Assembly (NCBI GenBank): GCA_963849635.1
Contig: CAWKIA010000003.1
Coordinates: 62,001 to 126,000 of the forward strand
Length of the DNA: 64,000 nt
Direction of reading: 5' to 3'
Source of the DNA: CAVRUD01 sp963849635
GTDB taxonomy: Bacteria; Chloroflexota; Chloroflexia; Thermomicrobiales; UBA6265
The stretch's first letter is position 1. The number at the start of each line of letters is the position of its first letter. This document shows positions 16,139-25,523 of the stretch, one piece after another. The notes beneath the pieces were generated by a model. The model saw only the letters and a program-made list of their open reading frames with translations. It ran no database searches and was not told the DNA's origin. Both the position numbers and the translations under genes were made by a program.

Positions 16139-17950
16139 CTAGGCGCGGGTCAACTGAAACGGCGGGAGCATTTGCCCATCTGGGCCAGGGACGGTTAGCT
16201 GGAGCGAGTCGCCCGAACAGGTGTAGCCGAACGGGCCGCCGACAAGCTGCCAGATGGCGGGAATCTCGTCGGAATAGACCGGCTCGCCGTCAAGGAGGAC
16301 CGTGACGACGACGGAGATCTGATTTGGGGTTTCGTCGACGACACCGGTCGCGCCGTCTTCGGTGTGGTAGGAGGCGCTGGTCTCGCCGTTCATGTCGATG
16401 GTGATCTCGGCCGCCATGCCGGCGATCTCGGCGGCGACTCGTATCTGGAACGTGTCTGCCGCGAGGGAGACCAACTCGTCATCGAACGTGTAGGAGAGCG
16501 TTCCGGACGTGCCGAGGAACGTCAGGGAGACGTCCGCATTAGTGGCGGCGTATGAGCCCAGAATGGCGGACTCAATGTCGGTAGCGACCCACGTCCCGAT
16601 GAGACAGCCGTCGTTGGGTGCCTGGGCTGGATCGTCAGTGCAACGCTGCTCGCCGGGTGTGACATTGAGGGTCGTGGCGGCCTTGTTCGCTGGCCCCGCG
16701 GCCAGGCTGGTGATGGCGATGAGGAATTCGTGCGGGTCATTGCAGTCTATTTTGGCGGGAAGTGTCTCCGCCCAGGTACCAACCGGCGTCGTTGTCCTCG
16801 CGGCCGAGTGCCCCTCGCCAGTGTTCCCGGTCGATTCGACGGTGAAGCGCATCTCAGCCGAGAAGACAGGGGCAAAGCGGTTCAGGACGAAGGGATCGGC
16901 CTGGATGGTCAGGCTGGTCGCGCCCGCGATCACCGGATCGGCGGGCTGAATGACCGGCGAAACCGGAACGGTTCCGCCGCCAGAGTCGGTAATCTCTTTG
17001 TCGAGATAGGCCTGGGCGAACTCCTGGTAGAGGTCGGCAAATCCCGGGTAGTCACGGAGCGCCGCCATCTGTTCGGCTTCGCCGCCTGAGGCGGGCATCG
17101 CCCGGATGAGGTCGAGAATCCCTTCGTTGCCGATCGTGTTGCCGAGATACTGGAAGAAGACGACGTTCTCGTACGCCATCTGCGTCAGGCGCCTGGTCGG
17201 GGAGTTCGTGTCGAATCGAGTGGCGAGACGCCATTCGTAGTTCGCGGACGGATAGACGACATTGCCGAAGTACTCGGCCGTTCCTTCGACCCACCAGTTG
17301 TAGCTGTCGGTCGCGTGCTTCTGGGGGTCGAAGTTCCAGTCCTGGAAGCAATGGAACAGCTCGTGGGCCATTGCCTGTTTGAAGAACGCTTCGGATCGCG
17401 CGCTGGCAATGGGATAGATCACGATTGCGCAAGGCAGTGAGCTGCCGAACTCCACTGTGCCCGAGTCGGCGAGGACGAGCGGATTGGCGGGTAGCGGCCG
17501 CATCGAGAAGACGAAGGTCGCGTCCAGCATCGTGCCGAGCGCGCTAAAGGTGGCGACGGAGTCGCGGGCGGCCTGCATCGCCGGTTCAAGATAATTGAGG
17601 CCCCAGCCGCCCGATTCCGCCCACTTTTTGGGGTAGTAGACGGAGTAGGTGCCGCTTCCAATCTGCTCGCTACCGTACTGGACACAGTCGGTGAACCCAA
17701 CTTGATCGAGTCGGCCGCTGTCGGGCCAGAGCGTATCGCACGAGACTTCCGGCGGAGCTGCTTGGAGGCTCAGAGTGGAACTCTGGCTCGAACCGCCGGT
17801 TGTGCTCTCGCCGCCCTGGCTCCTCGTGTCAAACGCTGCTTCTGTTGTGACCGGAGAAGGTGTCGCGAATGCCTGGTGTGTCGCGGACAGGAGCATGGTG
17901 ACAATCATGAGCATGCTGGTAAGGACGAGGGGAATGCGCTTCATGGTCAT
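16139..17950 (-). CDS. Secreted putative zinc metallopeptidase (HELFH motif)
   Basis: The 603-residue protein has a signal peptide (MTMKRIPLVLTSMLMIVTML, cleavage near AFA) and a Ser/Thr/Gly-rich spacer. The domain that follows contains HELFH (residues 196-200), with WWVEGTAEYFG about 20 residues later. H196, H200 and a downstream Glu (222 or 226) match the HExxH...E zinc site of gluzincin-like peptidases. After about residue 360 come beta-rich segments with four to six Cys (IDCNDP, QRCTDD, DGCLIGTW, YTCSGD), probably disulfide-bonded extracellular domains. The start ATG follows AAAGGTCCC; a second ATG two codons on is also possible. The gene lies downstream of the YceI gene in a minus-strand series of exported proteins. 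Substrate is unknown. Confidence 0.7.
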   Translation of the reverse strand: MTMKRIPLVLTSMLMIVTMLLSATHQAFATPSPVTTEAAFDTRSQGGESTTGGSSQSSTLSLQAAPPEVSCDTLWPDSGRLDQVGFTDCVQYGSEQIGSGTYSVYYPKKWAESGGWGLNYLEPAMQAARDSVATFSALGTMLDATFVFSMRPLPANPLVLADSGTVEFGSSLPCAIVIYPIASARSEAFFKQAMAHELFHCFQDWNFDPQKHATDSYNWWVEGTAEYFGNVVYPSANYEWRLATRFDTNSPTRRLTQMAYENVVFFQYLGNTIGNEGILDLIRAMPASGGEAEQMAALRDYPGFADLYQEFAQAYLDKEITDSGGGTVPVSPVIQPADPVIAGATSLTIQADPFVLNRFAPVFSAEMRFTVESTGNTGEGHSAARTTTPVGTWAETLPAKIDCNDPHEFLIAITSLAAGPANKAATTLNVTPGEQRCTDDPAQAPNDGCLIGTWVATDIESAILGSYAATNADVSLTFLGTSGTLSYTFDDELVSLAADTFQIRVAAEIAGMAAEITIDMNGETSASYHTEDGATGVVDETPNQISVVVTVLLDGEPVYSDEIPAIWQLVGGPFGYTCSGDSLQLTVPGPDGQMLPPFQLTRA

Positions 17951-18008
17951 GGGACCTTTGTCACTTCGTGGTTCGTGGGGACAGATCGATCGCCGACCGA
18001 GCCAACTG

Positions 18009-18599
18009 CTAGCCGGTCGCCGAGTCCGTCAGCACGGTCCGCACGGAAAGGGAGATGTCGACGCGCTCGGCGATTCGGACCATGGGATTGCTCCAGATCA
18101 TGCCGAAGTCACGACGATCCAGGGTTCCCGACGCGATGAATTGGGCTGACCTCATTCCGCTGGCACTAGGATTCGGATTGAGCTGTATCAAAAAACTGGC
18201 GGCCCGCTCAATCCCGCGGATCAAGAGCATGCCCGTCACGTCGAAGCGGTCGTCCGCGGCGTCGATTGGTTTGACGGACGTGCTGACAAAGGACATGACA
18301 GGATGCTGATCGATCGCGAAAAAGTTGGCCGCCTTGAGATGGTTGTCGCGTCGCCGATTGCCGCTCGATAGTCCGGCGACATCGATGTCAATCGTCAGCC
18401 GTGAGTCGGCTGGATGGCGGTCGTCGAACATGACGAAGCCGGAAACGTCGTTGAACCGGCCGGTGATGACTTGATGGTTGAAGGACGCAAAGCGGTTTCG
18501 AATGACGAATGAGGCGTATGACGCATCTTGATCGACCCGCCAGGTGCGGCGTGTGCTAATGGCGGTAGGTCGTTCGATCTGTTCCATGACGGTGGCCAT
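18009..18599 (-). CDS. YceI family protein
   Basis: The ATG at 18599 has a strong AAAAGGAGAACC site. The frame is open upstream to 18758 but without a site. The 196-residue product lacks an evident signal peptide and matches the YceI-like lipocalin-type beta-barrel: TWRVDQDASYASFVIRNRF at the start, ITGRFNDVSGFVMFDD, HPVMSFVSTSVKPID, then FDVTGMLLIRGIERAA and DRRDFGMIWSNP. YceI proteins bind long isoprenoid or amphiphilic molecules, and many are periplasmic; this copy appears cytosolic or non-classically exported. It follows the tandem-95 gene after a strong hairpin and precedes the metallopeptidase. Confidence 0.85.
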   Translation of the reverse strand: MATVMEQIERPTAISTRRTWRVDQDASYASFVIRNRFASFNHQVITGRFNDVSGFVMFDDRHPADSRLTIDIDVAGLSSGNRRRDNHLKAANFFAIDQHPVMSFVSTSVKPIDAADDRFDVTGMLLIRGIERAASFLIQLNPNPSASGMRSAQFIASGTLDRRDFGMIWSNPMVRIAERVDISLSVRTVLTDSATG

Positions 18600-18639
18600 T
18601 TGTGGTTCTCCTTTTAGGATGAATGAGGGTAGGGGCAGG

Positions 18640-18663
18640 CTGGGGAGGCAAGCGCCTCCCCAG
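18640..18663 (-). terminator. Hairpin between tandem-95 and YceI genes
   Basis: CTGGGGAGGC, loop AAGC, GCCTCCCCAG gives a perfect 10-bp GC-rich stem 14 nt after the stop of the tandem-95 gene on the minus strand. No T-run follows, so it may be a Rho-assisted terminator, an attenuator or an mRNA-end stabiliser rather than a classical intrinsic terminator. Confidence 0.5.
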
Positions 18664-18676
18664 GAAAAGGCGGACT

Positions 18677-21523
18677 CTAGGATCGGACTCGCCTTTTGAG
18701 AGCAAGACCGAATTGGATTGCGAGGAGAGTGACGAGGGCGAGTGCGGTCGCGGACCATAGTCCGCGACCTGCCGCGGGTGACGAGTTGGTATCGCCGGCA
18801 CCGGTGTTCGGCAACGTGGTGACGTCGATTGACGCCGGCTCCGATGAAGGAGCTGTCGCGGTTCCTACCGGTCCGGGAACGGGACCACCACTAGGAGACG
18901 CCGGATCGAAGATTCCCGGGCCACTGCCGTCTTCCGGAACACTGGGAGCATTGGGCTCCGGCGCTGGCACGGGGTTGCCTCCGCCCGGCGGGGTCACCGG
19001 CGGGCTAGTCGGGGGCTCACCAGATGGAGATGGCGATGGGCTCGGTGACGGGCTCGGGTCGGGACTGGGAGCCGGAACAGGGGATGGGCTCGGAGAAGGA
19101 TCAGGAGATGGGTTTGGGGCCGGGCTCGAAGGTGGCTCCGGAGAAGGACTAGGCGAGGGAGAGGGCACTGGCGACGGATCCGGAGAAGGATCTGGGGCTG
19201 GGCTGGGCGACGGCTCCGGAGATGGCGGTGGTGGCGGTGAGGGACTTGGTTCCGGCGCCACCAGAACGTCGATTAGCACTGTCCCTTCGGCCGTGCTGGT
19301 GCCGTCGGAGATGATGTAGGTGAACGTGTCTGTGCCACTGAATCCTGAGGCAGGTGTGTAGGTGAAGCCACCCCTGCCACCCACGTTGGCGGTGCCATGG
19401 GACGCGCTCGAAACATCGACGATGTCGAGCGCGTCGCCGTCGGGGTCGGAGTCATTGGTAAGTACTCCAGGATCGGGTACCGACAGCGTCGTATCTTGCG
19501 GAGTGGAGAATTCGTCAATGGTCGCGATCGGCGGCGTTTCCACCTTCGGGTCGAACACGGTGATTGTGACGGTCGCGGGATCACTCACGTCCCGGGCTGT
19601 GTCGCCGCCGTCCCTTGCTTGATAGCTGAACGAATCGGTCCCCACAAAGTCCAGGTCCGGGGTGTAAGAAAAATTACCGCTGGTGCCGACCGTGAGCGTC
19701 CCGTGCGCGGCCGGACTGGAATTTACGGCCGAGAGCGTATCTCCGTCGGCATCGCTATCGTTGGCGAGCAGACCCGGGTCGATGATGACCATTTCGCTGT
19801 TTGCAGGGGTGGAGAAGTCGTCGTCTCCAGCTACGGGGCGAGTGTCATTCGGGTCGATGACGTCGATGGTCGCGGAGCTGCCGTCGCTGCCTGTGGCATC
19901 AGAGACGACATAGTCGAAGCTATCGACCCCGGCGAAGTCCGGATTCGGCGTGTAGAGAAACGAGCCATCAGGGTCGAGGACGACGGTACCGTTTGCCGGC
20001 TCCCTGATGACGGCGACCGTGAGCTCATCTCCTTCGGCGTCGGTGTCATTTTCGAGGACGCCGGGGGCGGTCACGGAGAGGGAGGTGTTCTTTTCGGTTT
20101 CGTAGTTGTCGTTCGTGGCCACTGGGGGCTGGTTGGGACCGGTCACGGTGATGGTCACCGTGGATATGGTATTGCGGGGCCCGTCGGAGACGAAGTAGGC
20201 GAAGCTGTCGGTGCCGGTGAATCCGGTCTCCGGGATGTAGGTGAACGAGCCGTCGTCGGTGAAGGCGGTCACCGAGCCGTGGGCAGGTCCGTCGCTCAGG
20301 ATGAGGATGGCGAAGATCGAATCGCCATCGGGATCGCTGTCGTTGGCGAGGACCCCAGCTGCGGCGTCGACGCTGAGGATGCTGTCCTGGGTGACGGTGT
20401 ACGCGTCGGCGGCGGGGTTAGGAGGGTCGTTGGCGGTGACGGTGATGGTGACGAAGGTCTCAGGGCTGAAGGCTTGCCCGTCGAAGGCGAAGTAGGAGAA
20501 GCTGTCGACCCCGACGAAGCCGTCGTCGGGGAAGTAGAGGAAGGAGCCGTCGGAGTTGACGAGCGCGAGATCGCCGTGAGACGGCCCGGCGAGGTTGAGT
20601 TTGGGCTCGATCGGATCGCCGTCGGGGTCGAAGTCGTTGGCGAGGAGACCGTCCGCGGCGTCGGGGTCGAGGCTTTCGTCCTGGGTGATCGTGTAGAAGT
20701 CGGCGCCGGCGATGGGGCGGTTGTTCGCCGAGGTGCTCGTGACCTCGATGGTGACGGTGGCGAGATTGCCTTCGACCGTGCCGTCGGAGGCCCGGTATGT
20801 GAAGCTGTCGGCCCCGACGAAACCAGTCTCGGGGGTGTAGGTGAAGGAGCCATCGCCGGTGAAGGTCACGGCGCCGTGCTGACCGTCGGTCAAGAGGCTC
20901 ATCGTGAGTGGGTCGCCGTCGGCGTCCGTATCGTTGGCCAGGGTGCCGGGGGCGGTGACGGTGAGCGGCGTGTCCTGGACTGTGGTGAAGGCGTCATCGG
21001 CGGCGACGGGCGGGGTGTTGACCGTAGGGGCCGTAATGTCGATCGTGACTGTTGCGACGTTGCTGAGGGCGAACTCATCCGCGGCTTGATACGTGAACGA
21101 GTCGGTGCCGATGAAGCCAGGCGCCGGGGTGTAGTTCAGCACGACCGGATTGACCTTGACGAGTTGGCCGTGCGCGGGAGACGTGAAGTTGTCCACGGAG
21201 AGCGAGTCGCCATTGAAGTCGGAGTCGTTGGCGAGCAGATTCGCAGTCGGGATCGACGTGGTGTCGTCAGCCGTGACCCTGAACGAGTCGTTGACGGCGA
21301 CCGGCGCGGTGTTGCCGGCGTTGACCACGATCGGGTCGCTCGGGGACTCGGGATCGCTGGCAAGCGTCCGACCCGAATCGACCGCGACCGGCGTCGCGTC
21401 CGCCTGGAATTGTCGAACCGGTTCCTCGTCGTCGGATGACGGCGCGGCGGAGCTGACGATCGGAATGAGGAGACCCGCGAGCAGGATGACGGCGAACGCC
21501 ATTCTGCGGACGCTGATAGGCAC
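18677..21523 (-). CDS. Surface protein with seven tandem-95 (cadherin-like) repeats, Pro-rich stalk and LPNTG sortase signal
   Basis: GTG at 21523 follows GGAAGGA with 9 nt spacing; upstream frame to 21664 has no site. The 948-residue protein has a signal peptide (RRMAFAVILLAGLLIPIV, cleavage near SSAA). Seven repeats of about 95 residues follow, each of the form PPVAADDAF...LANDTDADGD...HGxVxxxxDGSFTYTPExGFVGxDSFTY. Next is a stalk of about 130 residues made of PSPSP-type units, then LPNTG (residues 904-908; bases 18800-18814), a hydrophobic helix and KRRVRS. The last three elements form a complete cell-wall sorting signal. The repeats contain DxDxD Ca-binding patterns and probably form an adhesin-like rod. 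No sortase gene is seen in the window, so anchoring is inferred. The Pro/Ser codons make this DNA internally repetitive. Confidence 0.85.
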   Translation of the reverse strand: MPISVRRMAFAVILLAGLLIPIVSSAAPSSDDEEPVRQFQADATPVAVDSGRTLASDPESPSDPIVVNAGNTAPVAVNDSFRVTADDTTSIPTANLLANDSDFNGDSLSVDNFTSPAHGQLVKVNPVVLNYTPAPGFIGTDSFTYQAADEFALSNVATVTIDITAPTVNTPPVAADDAFTTVQDTPLTVTAPGTLANDTDADGDPLTMSLLTDGQHGAVTFTGDGSFTYTPETGFVGADSFTYRASDGTVEGNLATVTIEVTSTSANNRPIAGADFYTITQDESLDPDAADGLLANDFDPDGDPIEPKLNLAGPSHGDLALVNSDGSFLYFPDDGFVGVDSFSYFAFDGQAFSPETFVTITVTANDPPNPAADAYTVTQDSILSVDAAAGVLANDSDPDGDSIFAILILSDGPAHGSVTAFTDDGSFTYIPETGFTGTDSFAYFVSDGPRNTISTVTITVTGPNQPPVATNDNYETEKNTSLSVTAPGVLENDTDAEGDELTVAVIREPANGTVVLDPDGSFLYTPNPDFAGVDSFDYVVSDATGSDGSSATIDVIDPNDTRPVAGDDDFSTPANSEMVIIDPGLLANDSDADGDTLSAVNSSPAAHGTLTVGTSGNFSYTPDLDFVGTDSFSYQARDGGDTARDVSDPATVTITVFDPKVETPPIATIDEFSTPQDTTLSVPDPGVLTNDSDPDGDALDIVDVSSASHGTANVGGRGGFTYTPASGFSGTDTFTYIISDGTSTAEGTVLIDVLVAPEPSPSPPPPPSPEPSPSPAPDPSPDPSPVPSPSPSPSPEPPSSPAPNPSPDPSPSPSPVPAPSPDPSPSPSPSPSPSGEPPTSPPVTPPGGGNPVPAPEPNAPSVPEDGSGPGIFDPASPSGGPVPGPVGTATAPSSEPASIDVTTLPNTGAGDTNSSPAAGRGLWSATALALVTLLAIQFGLALKRRVRS

Positions 21524-21820
21524 TGTGACGATTCCTTCCCAGCGACATCGTTCCGTGCCCCTCGGATAGATGCCGCGAGTGATAGTGATCGGGTGCCGCC
21601 TTGGTGCGGGCACAGTTCGAGGATGGGACCGCCGCCCATCTGCCTCATCCCTGAGATTGACCAAACGGGAATGGCATTTAGCGAGGATGCTTTGTTCAGT
21701 CGCTACATAGTTGTCGCCAATTGGGTTTTCATGGAAGAGGAGCTAGATGGGTGACAGACAGACGCCCCGGACCAGCCCAGGCCCGAGACGTCTGTCGGGA
21801 GTGTTGTTGTGATGCGACCG

Positions 21821-22507
21821 TTACTTCAGCGTGAGTGTGACGGTCACCGTTGCGCTGTTGGCGGCACCGTCAAAGGCGCGATAGGTGAAGGTAACGGTTC
21901 CCGCGAACGAGGTGCTCGGGGGAGTGAAGACGAAGCCGCCGTCCTGCCTAAGGACCAGTGTGCCCTGGGCCGGCTTGGTGACGAGTGACGCCCTGAGCAC
22001 ATCTGCTTCGGCGTCGGCGTCATTGGCGAGGACGCCGGGGGCGGTCACCTTGAGGCGCCTGCCCTTGATGCCGTTGAAGCTGTCCGGCTGGGCAATTGGG
22101 GAGGTGTTGACGGCGCCACCGGCGGTCACCGTGATGTTGACGGTCGCGAAATTGCTCACGGCGACGCCATCGGTGACCTTGTACTGGAAGAAGGCGTTAC
22201 CAACGAATCCAGCCGGAGGCGTGAAGGAGAATGCACCGTTGCCATTGAGACTCAGTGCCGCTCCAGGGGAGACCGCGCCGAGCTCGGTCACCTGGAGCGT
22301 GTTACCGTCGGCATCGGTATCGTTCTTGAGGACGCCGGGAGCGGCAACATTGAGGGTCCCGTTGCTGCCCATGGTGAAGGCATCGTTGGCGGCGACCGGA
22401 GCGCTATTGGCCGAAGCGCCTTGGACGCTGGCGAAAAGTCCAGTGAGCATCGCGAAGAGGACCGCGGCGGCGGCGAACCGCCGGAACGGGGAGGAGAGAG
22501 GGTACAT
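21821..22507 (-). CDS. Small secreted tandem-95 repeat protein
   Basis: The ATG at 22507 follows CAAGGAAC; upstream frame to 22699 is rejected for lack of a site. The 228-residue product has a signal peptide (FRRFAAAAVLFAMLTGLFAS, cleavage near GASA) and two repeats of the same type as the following large gene (SAPVAANDAF...LKNDTDADGN; SPIAQPDSF...LANDADAEAD), ending directly in a beta strand (ATVTVTLTLK). It lacks the stalk and sorting signal, so it would be released or held by other contacts. It probably arose by duplication from the same ancestor as the 948-aa protein, and may associate with it. The gap to the next gene (21524-21820) holds an 8-bp GACAGACG/CGTCTGTC inverted repeat (21757-21796). 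Confidence 0.8.
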   Translation of the reverse strand: MYPLSSPFRRFAAAAVLFAMLTGLFASVQGASANSAPVAANDAFTMGSNGTLNVAAPGVLKNDTDADGNTLQVTELGAVSPGAALSLNGNGAFSFTPPAGFVGNAFFQYKVTDGVAVSNFATVNITVTAGGAVNTSPIAQPDSFNGIKGRRLKVTAPGVLANDADAEADVLRASLVTKPAQGTLVLRQDGGFVFTPPSTSFAGTVTFTYRAFDGAANSATVTVTLTLK

Positions 22508-22896
22508 CAGGTGTTCCTTGGAGGGTGCTTCCCGGCGGGGCCGGAGAAGATCGTTCGTCGCATCCGAAGAGAATGAGCGCGTGGCTGAGATGCGAAAGAC
22601 CGGAGCGCTCATGCACGTGTTGCGGGAATGGAGCCGTCCTTGGCGGCCAAATGCGTCGCCTCGATCACTTCGAGTGGTGCTCTTGGCCCCGTTGAGCACG
22701 GGTCGAGCATCGGTGCGATCGGATGAAGACCCAAGGTGGGGATTTGCGCATTTGACGATCGGGTCACTAATGAACGTCTACATGAGGTTACTCATAACGC
22801 CGCTAGCTTTTTGCATGTAGTTGACACGTGAGTGCTAAAACCATGCGCCTTTAAGAAGAATCCACTTGCAGATAATGTTCCAGGACAAAAAATGGC
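22508..22896. other. 389-nt intergenic region, AT-rich upstream part
   Basis: Region between the tandem-95 gene start and the stop of the STAND-LuxR gene (both minus). Bases 22740-22890 are clearly more AT-rich than the rest and include a small ATGAG/CTCAT inverted repeat near 22781-22794 and a plus-strand TTGACA at 22820. No complete promoter or gene can be supported. Confidence 0.35.
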
Positions 22897-25349
22897 CTAG
22901 ATCAATCCGCGACGAAGGGCGATGCTGACCGCGGCCGTGCGGGAATGGGCGTCGAACTTGCCCAGGATGTTGGCGACGTGGCGCATCGCGGTCCGGGGGC
23001 TAATAAAGAGGCGTTCCGCAATCTCCCGGTCGGGGAGGCCCTCCACCAACAATCGCAGGACTTCGAGTTCGCGCTCGGTTAGCCCGGCAGAATCGGCTTC
23101 GGATGCTGGTGCAGGAGCGGGCGACGCTTGAGCGGCCGCGAGAACCTCGTTGATACTTGCCAGCGCCTCCGACGGAGACATCACCGATCCGGCCGACCAA
23201 GCAGCCGCGAAGGTGTCGGGGCCGAGTTGCTCTTTGACCGCGGCCAGGGCCTGCTCGAAGCCGGTTCGCTCCGGCAAGGCGGGCTGCGCCCCGAGCGCTT
23301 CGTTATCGGCGGCGGCGGCGGCGAAGAGCCCCGCGGCGATCTCGAACTGACCAACGATGGCCGCCAGGGTGGCGACGCCACTCAGATTCCGGCCAGCGGC
23401 GTCGATGCTGCGCCGCTGCCAGGAGTCCCCGAACACGCCGGAGTTCTCCAGCCAACCGACGATCTCCCGGTATCGGGCGGCTGCCAGAGGCAGGTCCCCG
23501 GAATCGACGGCGACGAGGGCCAGGCAGTAGGTTCCCAGGAAGATACCGGCGTTGCTGCCCAGTTCGCGGGCGAGCGCTATCCCCTGCTCACAGTAGGCCG
23601 TCGCCCCAGGAAATCGGCTTGGCCGTAGGCAACCATCCCAAGGTGGAGCAGAGCGAAGGCCTTACCGCGCCGGTCGCCTGCTCGGGCGGAGGAGGCCGCC
23701 GCATCGGTAAGTAACTCGAACGCGCGGTCGAAATCGCCCAGGTCTTCAGCGACGACGCCGAGCATGTAGGTCGCAGCGCCAGCGCCGCGAAGATCGCCAA
23801 CCTCCTCGTACAGCCGCCTACTCTCCTCCAGGAGCGGTATGGCGCGCTCGTGATCGCTCAGACCGTGGATGAGGTAGGACGCGCCCTCCAGGGCACGGGC
23901 GCGGAGGGCCGCCGGCGCGGCGCTGGCATGCTCTAGCGAACGCAAGAGCCAGGTACTGCCCTCGCGTAAGTGGCCACCAAACCACCAGTACTCCCAAAGG
24001 GCGCCCGCCAGACGGAGGCAATCCGTCCAGGCCTCCTGATCGGCCAACCACGTCAAGGCGACGCGAAGGTTGCCGTGCTCGACCTGGAGGCGGGTCCACC
24101 ATTGATGCTGGTCGGCGCCATGGAGGTTCGGTCCGACTTCCTCGGCCAAGGCGGTGAACCAGGCCACATGGGCCAGCCGGAATCCTGTGGATGCCTCGGA
24201 TTCGTCGGCATTGAGCGCTTCGAGGGCAAATTCGCGAATTGTGTCGAGCAAGTGTAGGCGTGACTCGCCGCCGGCTTGCTCGATCCGGCGAACGAGACTG
24301 TGGCCGACGAGGACGAACAGCTCGTCGAGCACCGATGGGTGTGAGGATGGCAATGCGCCGGATTCTGGTGCCGACGGATGGAGATGCGTGCGGACAACCG
24401 ACTCGGCGGCCTCAAGCGTGCAGCCGCCGGAAAAGACCGCCAGGCCGCGGAAGATGGACTGTTGGTTGGGCGTGAGCAGGTCGTAGGACCAGGTGATCGT
24501 GTTGCGCAGGGTCTGTTGGCGAGTTGGAAGGTCGCGGCTACCTCCGGTCAGCAGGGCGAGGCGGCGCTCCAGCCGGTTGAGCAGGGCGGGAGGAGAGAGC
24601 ACCGTGCTCCGGGCAGCGGCAAGTTCGATTGCCAGGGGGAGCCCATCGAGCTTCGCACAGATCTCGACGATCGCGGCCGCCGAAACCGGGGTGATCGTCA
24701 GGTCCGAGCGGACGTCCATGGCGCGGGCGACGAACAGCGCCGTCGCCGGGTAGCGCGACAGATCCTCGGTCCCGATGGGATCAGTGGTTAGCGGCAACGA
24801 GAGCGGGGGGACCATGAATTCGCGGGCGCCGCGCACGTGGAGCGTGGCCCGGCTGGTCACGAGGACCTTCAAGCCAGGGGCTGCCCCAAGGAGATCGACC
24901 ACCAGGGGAGCCGCCTCCGATACCTGTTCGAAAGTGTCGAGGACGAGCAGCACGTGCCGGTGCCGTAACAGGTCGATCACGCGGGCAAGATCGCTGCGTG
25001 CATCGCCATCGCGGACGCCGAGCGCGGAGGCAATGGTGGCCGCGACGAGTTCGGGGTCGGTCACCTGGGCCAGGCTCACGAACGCGACACCGTCGGCAAA
25101 CGTGGATTGAAGTTCCGTGGCGACTGCTATCGCCAGACGAGTCTTCCCCACCCCGCCAGGACCGGTGAGTGCCATAAGGCGGACATCGGCGTGAAGGAGG
25201 GCGGCCGCCGCGGCGATGTCCGCCTCGCGTCCGACGAGCGACGTGAGCAACACCGGTAGGCGGGCAGATTCCGCAATCCGGGGCGGTGGGGCAATGACCG
25301 GTGGTGAGCCCGGATCGATCTCGGTGGCGTGCCCTGCAGCGATCGACAT
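22897..25349 (-). pseudogene. STAND ATPase regulator with C-terminal LuxR HTH, single frameshift
   Basis: The start ATG at 25349 has a weak CAGGTAG site. The NB-ARC-type ATPase domain has LVGREADI, Walker A TGPGGVGKT (residues 62-70) and Walker B HVLLVLDTFEQ, with SYDLL and TPR-like helices after. The frame stops at 23577. The next frame resumes (ATAYCEQGIALARELG) without loss of family sequence and runs to a LuxR-type helix-turn-helix: LTERELEVLRLLVEGLPDRE, then RTAMRHVANILGKFDA. The switch lies in TTCCTGGGGCG near 23605, so one missing base is enough to restore about 817 residues. It may be a sequencing indel. The design matches the intact regulator at 36990-39695, a ligand- or stress-sensing transcription factor; regulon unknown. 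Confidence 0.82.
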
Positions 25350-25485
25350 GGTCTACCTGGCCGGGATACGAGGGGAAGGAGACCGATGACGAACTGGCGT
25401 CAACTTTGAGGCCAGACCTAGTGCGACTGTTTCGCTATGGTAGCAGCGATTTTAGCAATGCCAATAGGACAAACAGGCACAAAAC

Positions 25486-25514
25486 GGCCCCTCCTCTCCT
25501 AGAGAGGAGGGGCC
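25486..25514 (-). terminator. Intrinsic terminator of the cystathionine beta-synthase gene
   Basis: GGCCCCTCCTCTC, a 3-nt loop and GAGAGGAGGGGCC form a perfect 13-bp stem 9 nt after the stop of the CBS gene. On the minus strand it is followed by GTTTTGTGCCTGTTTG, a reasonable T-rich tract. This is the clearest intrinsic terminator in the window. Confidence 0.8.
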
Positions 25515-25523
25515 AGGCCAAAC

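Noticed and set aside
18960..19260. Short tandem DNA repeats resembling a CRISPR or minisatellite
   Set aside because: They encode the Pro/Ser stalk of the LPNTG protein in frame; units are irregular and there are no spacers.
19397..21439. Long plus-strand open frame (680 codons) across the tandem-95 gene
   Set aside because: It is antisense to a convincingly repetitive surface protein; its product has no recognisable domain and arises from GC-rich codon bias.
22826..22836. GAGTGCTAA, half of a CIRCE (HrcA) element
   Set aside because: The inverted partner TTAGCACTC is not present at 9 nt, and no chaperone gene follows.
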